Translations under genes and position numbers: made by a program
From: DASPKT01 sp035627915
GTDB taxonomy: Bacteria > Pseudomonadota > Alphaproteobacteria > Azospirillales > Azospirillaceae
Assembly: GCA_035627915.1 (NCBI GenBank)
Contig: DASPKT010000130.1
Coordinates: 1 to 11,207, forward strand
DNA: 11,207 nt
Direction of reading: 5' to 3'
Shown here: positions 1 to 7,309 of the stretch, one piece after another
Layout: the number at the start of each line of letters is the position of its first letter
Numbering within the stretch: the first letter of the stretch is position 1
Notes under the pieces: model-generated
Told to the model about the DNA's origin: nothing
The model's database searches: none
Seen by the model: the letters and a program-made list of their open reading frames with translations, nothing else

Positions 1-1211
1 TGCTGCTGCCCGGCAACGTCGAGGCGGTGGTGGGCTTCCAGTCCTTCCGCGCCATGGTCGAGGGGTTCACCGGGCCGCTGTCGCCGACGGCGCTCGCCTC
101 GCAGATCTACGGGCTCTACGCCGGCCTGGTATATTTCACCCCGATCCTGGGCGGCATGGTCGCCGACCGCTGGATCGGCCAGCGCGCCGCCGTGGTGGCG
201 GGCGCGCTGCTGATGTGCGTCGGCCACGCCGCCATGGCCTTCGACGAGAGCTTCCTGCTGGCGCTGGCCCTGCTGATCGCCGGCTCCGGCCTGCTGAAGG
301 GCAACATCTCCGCCCAGGTGGGCGCCCTCTACCCGCGCGACGAGGAGGGGATGCGCAGCCGCGGCTTCACCATCTTCAGCCTGGCGATCAACGTCGGCGC
401 CGTGGCCGGCCCGCTGCTCTGCGGCTATCTGGGGCAGGTCTACGGCTGGCACTACGGCTTCACCGCCGCGGCGCTGTTCATGGGCGTCGGCCTCGCCGTC
501 TATCTCAGCGGCTACCGCCACCTGCCGGCGCGGGTGGAGCGCGGACGCGGCCAGGCGGCGAAGCTGGGCGGTGCGGAATGGCGCGCCGTCGCCGTGCTGC
601 TGCTGGTCATGGCGGCGACCTGCTTCCAGTCGGTCGTCTACATGCAGGGGCTGAACGTCGCGCTGCTGTGGACCGAGCGGATGATCGACCTCGAGGTGGC
701 GGGCTTCTCCATCCCGGTGCCGTGGTTCTCTTCCCTCGACCCCGCCGCCAGCGTGCTGTGCGTGCCCGTGCTGTTCTGGATCTGGCGCCGGCAGGCGGTC
801 GGCGGGCGCGACCCCAGCGACCTCTCCAAGATCGCCACCGGTGCCGCCATCTGCGTGGTCACCAACCTGGCGCTGGTCGCGGCCACCGTCCTGGCCGGCG
901 ACGGCAAGGCGAACGTGGGCTGGGCGCTGTTCTACTTCATCGGCCAGGGCGTCTCCTTCGTCTACTACTGGCCGACCCTGCTGGCCCTGGTGTCGCGCTG
1001 CGCGCCCGCGGCGGTGAACGGCACCATGATGGGCATCACCTACATGACGCTGTTCATCGCCAACATCATCGCCGGTTCCATCGGCACGCGGTTCGAGACG
1101 ATGGACGGCGCCGCCTTCTGGATGCTGCACGCCGCCATCGCCGCGGCGGGCGCGGTGTCGGCCCTGGTGCTGGCGCGCCTGCTGCCGCGGGAGCTGTCCC
1201 CGGCCCGCTGA
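1..1211 (+). CDS. POT/PTR-family peptide MFS transporter (5' truncated by window edge)
   Basis: Inner-membrane proton-coupled oligopeptide transporter of the major facilitator superfamily, likely importing di- or tripeptides. The frame is open from base 3 and an in-frame GTG at 27 is probably internal, because the first visible residues (LLPGNVEAVVGF) already match the loop after helix 1 in this family. The N-terminal helix with the usual ExxER-type motif therefore lies outside the window. Visible hallmarks are the segment GGMVADRWIGQR after helix 2, the PTR signature region GLLKGNISAQVGALYP (about bases 286-335), and FTIFSLAINVGAVAGPLLCGYLG (about 366-434), matching the second PTR motif. Many further hydrophobic segments continue to the C-terminus at LLPRELSPAR, and the gene ends in TGA. 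It converges on cobC with 25 bp between the stops. Its adjacency to B12 genes looks incidental. The family call is secure, but the exact substrate is not. Confidence 0.88.
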   Translation, partial: LLPGNVEAVVGFQSFRAMVEGFTGPLSPTALASQIYGLYAGLVYFTPILGGMVADRWIGQRAAVVAGALLMCVGHAAMAFDESFLLALALLIAGSGLLKGNISAQVGALYPRDEEGMRSRGFTIFSLAINVGAVAGPLLCGYLGQVYGWHYGFTAAALFMGVGLAVYLSGYRHLPARVERGRGQAAKLGGAEWRAVAVLLLVMAATCFQSVVYMQGLNVALLWTERMIDLEVAGFSIPVPWFSSLDPAASVLCVPVLFWIWRRQAVGGRDPSDLSKIATGAAICVVTNLALVAATVLAGDGKANVGWALFYFIGQGVSFVYYWPTLLALVSRCAPAAVNGTMMGITYMTLFIANIIAGSIGTRFETMDGAAFWMLHAAIAAAGAVSALVLARLLPRELSPAR

Positions 1212-1227
1212 CGCCTCGGGGGAGGGC

Positions 1228-1249
1228 GGGGCGGGCTCAGGCCCGTCCC
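1228..1249. terminator. GC-rich hairpin between convergent stops (candidate bidirectional terminator)
   Basis: GGGGCGGGC (1228-1236) can pair with GCCCGTCCC (1241-1249) around a TCAG loop, giving a 9-bp stem with one G-U wobble when read on the plus strand. It sits just after the transporter stop, and the cobC stop codon (TCA on plus, 1237-1239) lies in its loop. No run of T follows on either strand, so this is not a classical intrinsic terminator. Its position between two convergent genes is the main argument for a transcription-end role. Confidence 0.35.
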
Positions 1250-2271
1250 AGCGCCGCCGCCAGCCGCGCCAGCGCCGCCTCGTCCGGGGGCAGCCCGAAG
1301 CGCAGCCGGGACGGTTCGGCGGCGAAGGTGCGCACCAGGATGCCGGCCCCGGCCAGCGCCCGCACGATGCCGGCGGCGTCATCCGCCGGCGCCTCCGCCA
1401 GCCGGAACAGCGGCGTGCCGCCCAGCACGCGCAGGCCCGCGCCGGACAGCACGCCGTCCAGCCGGGCGGCGGCCGCTGCCAGCCTCTCACTCGTCGCCGC
1501 CTGCCAGGCGCGGTCGGCATAGGCGGCCGCCCCCGCCGCCAGCGCCGGGCCGGGCACCGCCCAGGGACCCAGCGCGCGGCGCAAGACGGCGGCCACTTCG
1601 GGGGCGGCGAGCGCGAAGCCCAACCGCAGCCCGGCCAGCCCGTAGAACTTCCCGAACGACCGCAGCACGACCAGCCCCGGCGCACCGGCGGCGTGCGCCA
1701 CGCTGCCGACGGGCAGGGCGTCGGCGAAGGCCTCGTCCACCACCAGCCAGCCGCCGCGCGCCGCCTGCGCCGCCGCCGCGTCCAGCACCGCCGCCGGCGC
1801 CAAGGCGCGGCCGTCCGGGTTGTTGGGGTTGACCAGCACGGCGACGGCGGCACCCGCGGCGACGGCCGCCTCCAGGTCCGGCACATCCGCCACCCGGTGC
1901 CCGGCCAGCCGCCAGCAGGCGGCATGCTCCCCGTAGGTCGGGCCGACGACCGCGACCGTGCCCGGCGGCACCAGCCGGGGCAGCAGCTGGATCAGCGCCT
2001 GGGTCCCCGGCGCCGCCGCGACAAACGCCGGGCCGGGCGCGCCCACGGCTTCGGCGGCGCGGGCGCGGAAGGCGAGGTCCAGGCCGGCCTCCGGCAGCCG
2101 GGTCCACAGCTCCGACGGCAGGGGCGGCAGCGGCCACGGCCAGGGGTTGATCCCGGTGCTGAGGTCGATCCAGGGCAGGGGTGCCGCGGGGAAGGCCGCA
2201 CGGGCGCGGACCAGGGCGCCGCCATGCGGTTCCTCCGCGGGCAGCCCGGTTGTGCTAAGCATCAGCGCCAT
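1237..2271 (-). CDS. cobC: L-threonine-O-3-phosphate decarboxylase CobC (PLP enzyme; Salmonella CobD type)
   Basis: Cytosolic PLP-dependent fold-type I enzyme that decarboxylates L-threonine phosphate to (R)-1-amino-2-propanol phosphate, the linker joining the corrin ring to the nucleotide loop of cobalamin. The 344-residue protein is slightly shorter than many homologues. Visible features are HGG near the N-terminus (16-18), LSTGINPWPWP (38-47), LVNPNNPDG (146-154, cofactor and substrate Asn), VVDEAFAD (177-184, Asp pairing with the PLP pyridine N), RSFGKFYGLAGLRLGF (204-219) with the Schiff-base lysine at about K208, and RLRFGLP (322-328) with the carboxylate-binding Arg. The start at 2271 is supported by a Shine-Dalgarno stretch 5 nt upstream. 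A second in-frame ATG three codons later is possible. The start codon overlaps that of divergent cbiB, whose product uses this enzyme's product. Some Cob proteins were once annotated only as aminotransferases, but the motifs and neighbours favour CobC. Confidence 0.92.
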   Translation of the reverse strand: MALMLSTTGLPAEEPHGGALVRARAAFPAAPLPWIDLSTGINPWPWPLPPLPSELWTRLPEAGLDLAFRARAAEAVGAPGPAFVAAAPGTQALIQLLPRLVPPGTVAVVGPTYGEHAACWRLAGHRVADVPDLEAAVAAGAAVAVLVNPNNPDGRALAPAAVLDAAAAQAARGGWLVVDEAFADALPVGSVAHAAGAPGLVVLRSFGKFYGLAGLRLGFALAAPEVAAVLRRALGPWAVPGPALAAGAAAYADRAWQAATSERLAAAAARLDGVLSGAGLRVLGGTPLFRLAEAPADDAAGIVRALAGAGILVRTFAAEPSRLRFGLPPDEAALARLAAALGRA

Positions 2272-2272
2272 G
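2269..2272. other. Overlapping divergent start codons of cobC and cbiB (CATG)
   Basis: The four bases CATG hold the cobC ATG read on the minus strand (2271-2269) and the cbiB ATG read on the plus strand (2270-2272). If both starts are right, there is no intergenic DNA, and the promoter and leader of each gene must lie inside the other's coding region. The cobC start has a good Shine-Dalgarno and the cbiB start has none. Confidence 0.6.
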
Positions 2273-3235
2273 GCCGTTCCCTTCCTCCATGCGGGCCCGC
2301 TCGCCCTCGCCCTCGGCGCCGAGGCGGCGCTGGGCTACCCGGACGCCCTCTACCGCGCGGTCCGCCACCCCGTGGTCTGGATCGGCGCGCTGATCGCGCT
2401 GCTGGACCGCGCGCTGAACCGTGAGGCGCACGGCCCCGGCCTGCGGCGGGCGCTGGGGGTGCTGGCGCTGGCGGTGCTGCTGGGCGTGACCCTGGCGGCG
2501 ACGCTGCCGCTGGCGCTCTGGCTGCGCGGTCTGGAGCACGGCTGGGCGGCGGAGGCGCTGCTGGCCGCCACCCTGCTGGCCCAGCGCAGCCTGGACCGCC
2601 ACGTCGCCGCCGTGCGCGAGGCGCTGCGAGACAGCGTGGAGGCCGGGCGGCGGGCGGTGTCGCACATCGTCGGCCGCGACCCCGCGGCGCTGGACGAGGC
2701 CGGCGTCGCCCGGGCGGCGGTGGAGAGCCTGGCGGAGAACTATTCCGACGGGGTGGTGGCGCCCGCCTTCTGGCTGCTGGTGGGCGGCCTGCCCGGCATT
2801 GCGCTCTACAAGGCGGTCAACACCGCCGACAGCATGATCGGCCACCGCACCCCGCGGCACGAGGCCTTCGGCTGGGCGGCGGCGCGGCTGGACGATCTGG
2901 TGAACCTGCCGGGCTCGCGGCTGGCGGCGGGGCTGCTGGCGCTGGCCGCCCTGCTGCTGCCCGGCGCCTCGGCCCGCGGCGCCGTCGCCGCCGTCGCGTC
3001 CGACGCGCGCCGCCACCGCTCCCCCAACGCCGGCTGGCCGGAGGCGGCGACGGCCGGGGCGCTGGGGCTGCGCCTCGCGGGGCCGCGGACCTATGGCGGG
3101 GTCGTCGTGGACGACCATTGGATGGGGCGGGGCCGGGCGGAGCTCGGCCCCGACGACATCGGCCGGGCGCTCGCCCTGGTGCGCACGGCGGAGGCGCTGA
3201 TGCTGGCGGGGGCCGCCGCCCTGGCGCTGGCCTAG
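2270..3235 (+). CDS. cbiB: Adenosylcobinamide-phosphate synthase CbiB (CobD in P. denitrificans naming)
   Basis: Integral inner-membrane protein that joins adenosylcobyric acid to aminopropanol (phosphate), giving adenosylcobinamide (phosphate). The length of 321 aa is typical of the family. Hallmarks visible are HPVVWIG (33-39), a hydrophobic span (about 61-86), SHIVGRDP (131-138), the highly conserved block ESLAENYSDGVVAPAFW (152-168), LYKAVNTADSMIGH (179-192), and FGWAAARLDDLVNLPGSRL (200-218). RRHRSPNAGWPEAATAGALG (247-266) and GPRTYGG (271-277) follow. The ATG at 2270 is chosen because family similarity starts there, while upstream codons of the same open frame read antisense to cobC. 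A GTG at 2252 is the nearest alternative. No Shine-Dalgarno is visible before either. It diverges from cobC and ends 5 bp before the convergent bluB stop, making it the only B12 gene here on the plus strand. Function call is firm; start is moderate. Confidence 0.93.
   Translation: MAVPFLHAGPLALALGAEAALGYPDALYRAVRHPVVWIGALIALLDRALNREAHGPGLRRALGVLALAVLLGVTLAATLPLALWLRGLEHGWAAEALLAATLLAQRSLDRHVAAVREALRDSVEAGRRAVSHIVGRDPAALDEAGVARAAVESLAENYSDGVVAPAFWLLVGGLPGIALYKAVNTADSMIGHRTPRHEAFGWAAARLDDLVNLPGSRLAAGLLALAALLLPGASARGAVAAVASDARRHRSPNAGWPEAATAGALGLRLAGPRTYGGVVVDDHWMGRGRAELGPDDIGRALALVRTAEALMLAGAAALALA
2277..2288 (-). promoter_or_regulatory. Shine-Dalgarno of cobC
   Basis: Minus-strand GGAGGAAGGGAA followed by 5 nt (CGGCC) and then the cobC ATG. 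This purine stretch decides for the start at 2271 over the in-frame ATG at 2262. It lies entirely inside the first codons of the opposite-strand cbiB gene. Confidence 0.65.
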
Positions 3236-3240
3236 CGGCC

Positions 3241-3906
3241 TCACCGGCGCACCAGCCGCAGCCCGGCCCGCCGCTCCCACCCGGCCCGCTCCAGTTCGGG
3301 GCGGCCGTCGGCCTCCGCCGGATAGCCGAGGCACAGGTAGCCGACGAAGCGCCAGTCCGGCGGCACGTCCAGGATGGCCGCCACGCGCGCGGGGTCCAGG
3401 ATGGACACCCAGCCGAGGCCGATCCCTTCCGCCCGGGCCGCCAGCCACAGCGTGTGGATGGCGGTGACCGCGGAATACTCCGCCGCCTCCGGCATGGTGC
3501 GCCGGCCGAGGCCGCCGCCCTGCGTGGTGCCGCGGTCTGCGAAGACGGCGAGGTGGCACGGCGCCTCCTCCAGCCCGGCCAGCTTCAGGCGCGCGTACAG
3601 CCCGGCGCGGTCCTCCGGCTGGGCGGCCAGGGCCGCTTGGTTGCAGGCGGCGAAGTCCGCGCGCACCTGCCGTCGGCGCTCCGCGTCCTCCACCAGCACG
3701 AAGCGCCAGGGCTCCGACAGGCCGACCGAGGGGGCGAGCGCCGCCAGCGACAAGAGCCGCTCCAGCGCGCCGCCGGGCAGCGGGTCGGTGCGGAAGCGCC
3801 GCACGTCGCGCCGCCACGCCAGCAGGTCGGCGAAGCGGTCGCGGAAATCCGCGTCGAACTCGGGCGGCGCGTCGCCGGGCGGCCGGGCTGGGATGCACTC
3901 ATCCAT
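3241..3906 (-). CDS. bluB: 5,6-dimethylbenzimidazole synthase BluB
   Basis: Flavin-destructase of the nitroreductase fold that uses O2 to fragment reduced FMN into 5,6-dimethylbenzimidazole, the lower ligand of cobalamin. The 221-aa length fits the family. Visible features are WRRDVRRFRTDPLP (31-44), where the Asp (about D34) matches the family's essential Asp, LAALAPSVGLSEPWRFVLVED (54-74, flavin-binding region), EYSAVTAIHTLWLAARAEGIGLGWVSILDP (143-172), whose Ser (about S168) matches the other residue known to matter in Sinorhizobium BluB, and GYLCLGYPAE (189-198). The start at 3906 is chosen because family similarity begins shortly after it and the ATG overlaps the cobQ stop by 8 bp (shared 3899-3906), implying coupled translation. 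A longer in-frame start at 4008 would run deep into cobQ and adds unrelated sequence. It is the last gene of the eight-gene unit. Confidence 0.94.
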   Translation of the reverse strand: MDECIPARPPGDAPPEFDADFRDRFADLLAWRRDVRRFRTDPLPGGALERLLSLAALAPSVGLSEPWRFVLVEDAERRRQVRADFAACNQAALAAQPEDRAGLYARLKLAGLEEAPCHLAVFADRGTTQGGGLGRRTMPEAAEYSAVTAIHTLWLAARAEGIGLGWVSILDPARVAAILDVPPDWRFVGYLCLGYPAEADGRPELERAGWERRAGLRLVRR

Positions 3907-5383
3907 GGGACGCCGCCAGCAGCCCGTCCACGTCCAGGTGCGCCTCCACCGCGTCGGCCACGGCGTCCAATGCCGCTTCCACCCGCACCCGGTGGTCGGT
4001 CCTGCCACCTGTCGCGCCGATCCAGGCGAGCAGGGCCGCGCGCGCGGCTCCGCCCCCGAACAGCCCGTGCAGGTAGGTCCCGCGCACCCGCCCGTCGGGG
4101 GAGGCGGCGCCGTCGGGGCCTCCCTCCAGCACGGCGAAGGGCCGCGCGTCGGCGTCCGGGCCGCCGGTGCGGCCCATGTGGATCTCGTAGCCCTCCACCG
4201 GGGCGCCCCGCAGCGGGGCGCCGCCGGCCAGCGCGCCGCGGGTGCGGCGCAGCTGCTTCGGGCCGGCCAGCACCGTCTCCACGTCCAAGAGGCCCAGACC
4301 CGGCGCTTCGCCGGGCGGCCCCTCGATCCCGCCGGGATCGGCGACGCGGCGGCCCAGCATCTGGTAGCCGCCGCACAGGCCTAGCACCCGCCCGCCGCGC
4401 CGGACATGGGCCAGCAGGTCGACGTCCCACCCCTCCGCGCGCAGGAAGGCGAGGTCGGCCAGGGTCGCCTTGGTGCCGGGCAGCAGCACCAGCGCAGCAC
4501 CGGCGGGCAGCGGCCGGCCCGGCGGCACCATCTCCACCCGCAGCGCCGGCTCGTGCCGCAGCGGGTCCAGGTCGTCGAAGTTGGCGATGCGGGGCAGCAG
4601 CGGCACCGCGACGGTCAGCCGCCCGCCCGCCGCCCCGTCCGCCCCGTGTCCCGCCGGCCGGTCCAGCGACGCCGCGTCCTCCGCCGGCAATGCCGCCGCC
4701 GCGGGCAGATGCGGCAGCACCCCGAAGCCGCGCCAGCCGGTGCGTTCCACGATGGCGGCCAGCCCATCCGTGAACAGCGCGGGATCACCCCGGAAGCGGT
4801 TGATCAGGAACCCGCACACCATGGCGCGGTCCTCCGGCTCCAGCACCGCGTGCGTGCCGACCAGGGACGCGATGACCCCGCCGCGGTCGATGTCGGCGAC
4901 CAGCACGACCGGCACGCCGGCGGCCCGGGCGAAGCCCATGTTGGCGATGTCGTTGCGGCGCAGGTTGACCTCGGCCGGGCTGCCGGCGCCCTCCACCAGC
5001 ACGATGTCGGCCTCCGCCCGCAGCCGGCCGAAGCTTTCCAGCACCGCCGCCATCAGCCGGGGCTTCCAGCCCTGGTACTCCAGCGCCCGCGCGGTGCCGG
5101 CGACGCGGCCCCGGACCACGACCTGGGCGCCGACGTCCGTCTGCGGCTTCAGCAGCACCGGGTTCATGTCGACCGTCGGCTCCACCCCGCAGGCCAGCGC
5201 CTGGAGCGCCTGGGCGCGGCCGATCTCGCCCCCGTCGGCGGTCACGGCGGCGTTGTTCGACATGTTCTGCGGCTTGAAGGGGCGTACCCGCAGGCCGCGC
5301 CGGACCAGCGCCCGGCACAGCCCGGCCGTGACCAGGGACTTGCCCACGTCCGACCCGGTGCCCTGCAGCATCAGCGCGCGCAT
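3899..5383 (-). CDS. cobQ: Cobyric acid synthase CobQ (glutamine-dependent amidase)
   Basis: Cytosolic enzyme that amidates four side-chain carboxylates of adenosylcobyrinic acid a,c-diamide, using ATP and glutamine, to give adenosylcobyric acid. The 494-residue length is normal. The N-terminal ATP-binding synthetase domain starts with LMLQGTGSDVGKS (4-16, P-loop-like). It continues with FKPQNMSNNAAVT (36-48), EIGRAQALQA (53-62), MNPVLLKPQTDVGAQVVV (73-90), VEGAGSPAEVNLRRNDIANMG (130-150) and VADIDRGGV (162-170). The C-terminal class I glutamine amidotransferase domain shows GLCGGYQMLG with the nucleophile at about C337, EGYEIHMGRT (397-406), and GTYLHGLF with catalytic His at about H439. Its ATG lies 2 bp after the cobO TAG, and its stop overlaps the bluB start, so it is translated inside a tightly coupled run. 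A linker around 240-255 is rich in Gly and Ala. All key residues are present. Confidence 0.96.
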   Translation of the reverse strand: MRALMLQGTGSDVGKSLVTAGLCRALVRRGLRVRPFKPQNMSNNAAVTADGGEIGRAQALQALACGVEPTVDMNPVLLKPQTDVGAQVVVRGRVAGTARALEYQGWKPRLMAAVLESFGRLRAEADIVLVEGAGSPAEVNLRRNDIANMGFARAAGVPVVLVADIDRGGVIASLVGTHAVLEPEDRAMVCGFLINRFRGDPALFTDGLAAIVERTGWRGFGVLPHLPAAAALPAEDAASLDRPAGHGADGAAGGRLTVAVPLLPRIANFDDLDPLRHEPALRVEMVPPGRPLPAGAALVLLPGTKATLADLAFLRAEGWDVDLLAHVRRGGRVLGLCGGYQMLGRRVADPGGIEGPPGEAPGLGLLDVETVLAGPKQLRRTRGALAGGAPLRGAPVEGYEIHMGRTGGPDADARPFAVLEGGPDGAASPDGRVRGTYLHGLFGGGAARAALLAWIGATGGRTDHRVRVEAALDAVADAVEAHLDVDGLLAASHG

Positions 5384-5385
5384 GG

Positions 5386-6003
5386 CTAGAACTCGATGCC
5401 CTTCTGCGCCTTGATGCCGGCCTGGAACGGGTGCTTCACCGCCGTCATCTCGGTCACCAGGTCCGCGGCCTCGACCAGTTCCGGCTTGGCGTTGCGGCCG
5501 GTGACCAGCACGTGCAGCCCGTCCCGCCGCGCCTCCAGCGCCGCCACCGCCTCCTCCACCGGCAGGTAGCCGTAGCGCAGCGCCACGTTCAGCTCGTCCA
5601 GCACGACCAGCCCGTAGGCCGGGTCGGCCATCATGGCGAGCGCCGTGTCCCAGGCCGCGCGGGCGGCCTTCATGTCGCGCTCCAGGTCCTGGGTGTCCCA
5701 GGTGAAGCCCTCGCCCATCACCCGGTGGTCCACCAGGTCGTAGAGGCGCTTCAGCGCCTCCTGCTCGCCGGTGGGCCAGGTGCCCTTGATGAACTGCACG
5801 AGGCCGACGCGCAGGCCGTGCCCGACCGCCCGCAGGATCAGGCCGAAGGCAGCGGTGGACTTGCCCTTGCCGTTGCCGGTGTGGACCATCAGCAGCCCCT
5901 TCTCCCGCGTCGCGCGGGCGACCTTGGCCTGCTGCACCTCCCTGCGCTTGGCCATCTTGCGGCGGTGGCGCTCGGCGTCGTCCGGCGTGATCCCGTCGGT
6001 CAT
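5386..6003 (-). CDS. cobO: Corrinoid adenosyltransferase CobO (BtuR/CobA type)
   Basis: Cytosolic ATP:cob(I)alamin / cob(I)yrinic acid a,c-diamide adenosyltransferase, which attaches the 5'-deoxyadenosyl upper ligand during synthesis and salvage. The product is 205 aa, as usual. After a charged N-terminal stretch (AERHRRKMAKRREVQQAK, 10-27, probable helix) comes the P-loop HTGNGKGKST (41-50), unusual in that it binds ATP in reverse orientation in this family. LVQFIKGTWPTGEQ, DELNVALRYGYLPVEE and VTGRNAKPELVEAADLVTEM are further family blocks, and the C-terminus KHPFQAGIKAQKGIEF is characteristic. The start at 6003 is fixed by a strong Shine-Dalgarno 5 nt upstream and by the ATGA overlap with the cobU stop. 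An open frame continues upstream to 6621, but that part is antisense or out-of-frame noise over cobU. Next gene cobQ follows after 2 bp. Confidence 0.96.
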   Translation of the reverse strand: MTDGITPDDAERHRRKMAKRREVQQAKVARATREKGLLMVHTGNGKGKSTAAFGLILRAVGHGLRVGLVQFIKGTWPTGEQEALKRLYDLVDHRVMGEGFTWDTQDLERDMKAARAAWDTALAMMADPAYGLVVLDELNVALRYGYLPVEEAVAALEARRDGLHVLVTGRNAKPELVEAADLVTEMTAVKHPFQAGIKAQKGIEF

Positions 6004-6512
6004 GGAATTCCTCCCTTCACGATAAGCGGCAACCCCGCCACGGTCAGCACCACCCGGTCGGCGCGGGCGGCCAGGCGCTGGTGCAGGCGTCCGGCGGCGT
6101 CGCGGAAGGCCCGGGCCAGCGCGTTGTCCGGCACGATGCCGAGCCCGACCTCGTTGCCGACCAGCACGACGGGGGCGGCCGCGCGGTCCAGCGCCGCGAC
6201 CAGGCCCGCCTCGGCGGCGGCGAGGTCGTGCCCGCCCAGCATCAGGTTGCTCAGCCACAGGGTCAGGCAGTCCACCAGGACGGGCCGGTTCCCGGCCGCG
6301 TCCAGCGCCGCCGCCGGGTCCAGCGGCGCCTCCACCGTGTGCCAGCCGGGCGCGCGGGCGGCGCGGTGATGCGCCACCCGCTCCGCCATCTCCGCGTCCA
6401 GCACCTGGGCGGTCGCGACATAGAGCCAGGGGCCGGGCAGGGCGGTCACCAGCGCCTCGGCATGGCGGCTCTTGCCGGAGCGGGCGCCGCCCAGGACCAG
6501 GGTCAGGCTCAT
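6000..6512 (-). CDS. cobU: Adenosylcobinamide kinase / adenosylcobinamide-phosphate guanylyltransferase CobU (CobP)
   Basis: Bifunctional cytosolic enzyme that phosphorylates adenosylcobinamide and then transfers GMP to make adenosyl-GDP-cobinamide, the acceptor for the nucleotide loop. The length of 170 aa is typical. Evidence is the N-terminal P-loop LVLGGARSGKSRHAE (5-19), the AHHRAAR segment (47-53) carrying the His pair equivalent to the guanylylation site in the Salmonella enzyme, LVDCLTLWLSNLM near the middle, and VVLVGNEVGLGIVPDNALARAFRD, a very characteristic CobU block. Its start codon overlaps the btuD stop and its stop overlaps the cobO start, both as ATGA, so it is embedded in the coupled chain. 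A GAGGG lies 7 nt before the ATG. All expected motifs are present. Confidence 0.96.
   Translation of the reverse strand: MSLTLVLGGARSGKSRHAEALVTALPGPWLYVATAQVLDAEMAERVAHHRAARAPGWHTVEAPLDPAAALDAAGNRPVLVDCLTLWLSNLMLGGHDLAAAEAGLVAALDRAAAPVVLVGNEVGLGIVPDNALARAFRDAAGRLHQRLAARADRVVLTVAGLPLIVKGGIP
6009..6017 (-). promoter_or_regulatory. Shine-Dalgarno of cobO
   Basis: Minus-strand AAGGGAGGA, 5 nt (ATTCC) before the cobO ATG at 6003. It lies within the last codons of cobU and fixes the cobO start. It also suggests that cobO can be initiated efficiently on its own as well as by coupling. Confidence 0.75.
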
Positions 6513-7309
6513 TCCGCCGCCCTCGCCGCCGGGCGGTCCACCGGGTTCCAGGGCAGCACGTAGGTCTGGCCGTCCCGCCGGCCGACCTCCAGCTCGATGC
6601 CGTAGGCGCGTTCCAGGGCACGGCCGCGCAGCACCTCCTCCGGCGGGCCGTCGGCGGCGACGCGGCCGCCCTCCATCAGGCAGAGCCGGTGGCAGAAGCG
6701 CACCGCCAGCGCCAGGTCGTGCAGCACCACGGCGACCGCCATGCCGTCGGCCGCCAGCCCGGCCAGCAGCCGCATGACCAGCAGCTGGTGCCCGGGGTCG
6801 AGGCCCGACACCGGCTCGTCCGCCAGCAGCACGCGGGGGCCGCCGGCCAGCGCGCGGGCCAGCATGACGCGCGCCCGCTCGCCCCCCGACAGGGTGGTGA
6901 CCACGCGCGCCGCCAGATGGTCCACGCCGCAGAGCGCCATGGCGCGCGCGACCGCGTCGCGGTCCTCCGCCCCCTCGCCGGCCAGGGCGGAGCGGTGGGG
7001 CAGGCGGCCCAGCGCCACCACCCGCTCGGCGCGCAGCGGCCAGTGCGCGGTCGCCCCCTGCTCGACATAGCCGATGGCGCGGGCGCGCGCCTCGGCCGGG
7101 ACGGCGGGCAGCGGCCGGCCCTCCAGCAGGACGGTGCCGCCGGCGACCGGCGTCAGGCCGGCCATGGCGCCCAGCAGCGTCGTCTTGCCGGCCCCGTTCG
7201 GCCCGACCAGCCCCACCAGCTGCCCCGCTTGCAGGGAGAGCGTGGCGCCGTCCACCAGCGTGGCGGTCCCGGCCCGGACGGTGACCCGGTCGGCATGCAG
7301 CAGGCTCAT
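6509..7309 (-). CDS. btuD: Corrinoid ABC importer ATPase (BtuD-like)
   Basis: Cytoplasmic ATP-binding subunit of the FecE/BtuD class that would power the adjacent permease. Visible motifs in the 266-aa protein are Walker A VGPNGAGKTT (35-44), Q-loop Gln at about Q84 (YVEQGA), ABC signature LSGGERARV (140-148), Walker B VLLADEP (160-166) with catalytic Glu about 165, D-loop SGLD (168-171), and switch His about H197 (VLHD). The C-terminal tail GQTYVLPWNPVDRPAARAAE is rich in Pro and Arg and less conserved. The start at 7309 overlaps the btuC stop (ATGA) and has a strong Shine-Dalgarno. Sequence alone cannot separate a B12 from a siderophore or heme importer of this class. Placement directly behind btuB under a cobalamin riboswitch and ahead of cobU makes corrinoid the best substrate. 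Confidence 0.88.
   Translation of the reverse strand: MSLLHADRVTVRAGTATLVDGATLSLQAGQLVGLVGPNGAGKTTLLGAMAGLTPVAGGTVLLEGRPLPAVPAEARARAIGYVEQGATAHWPLRAERVVALGRLPHRSALAGEGAEDRDAVARAMALCGVDHLAARVVTTLSGGERARVMLARALAGGPRVLLADEPVSGLDPGHQLLVMRLLAGLAADGMAVAVVLHDLALAVRFCHRLCLMEGGRVAADGPPEEVLRGRALERAYGIELEVGRRDGQTYVLPWNPVDRPAARAAE

Noticed and set aside
27..29. GTG at 27 as the real start of the peptide transporter
   Set aside because: The frame is open to the window edge, and the residues before and after match an internal loop of the family, so the true start is upstream.
2255..3898. Long minus-strand open frame antisense to cbiB and running into bluB
   Set aside because: Composition is Arg/Gly/Pro-rich shadow coding of very GC-rich DNA. 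The plus-strand cbiB and minus-strand bluB in other frames have clear family motifs.
3907..4008. Upstream start for bluB at 4008
   Set aside because: It would add 34 Trp/Arg-rich residues read out of frame from cobQ. The 221-aa form starting at 3906 matches BluB length and couples to the cobQ stop.
3118..4773. Long plus-strand open frame antisense to bluB and cobQ
   Set aside because: Shadow frame of high-GC genes with low-complexity Arg/Pro/Ala sequence and no recognisable domain.
6004..6621. N-terminally extended cobO frame reaching 6621
   Set aside because: The extension overlaps cobU in another frame and is low-complexity. A strong Shine-Dalgarno and family length fix the start at 6003.
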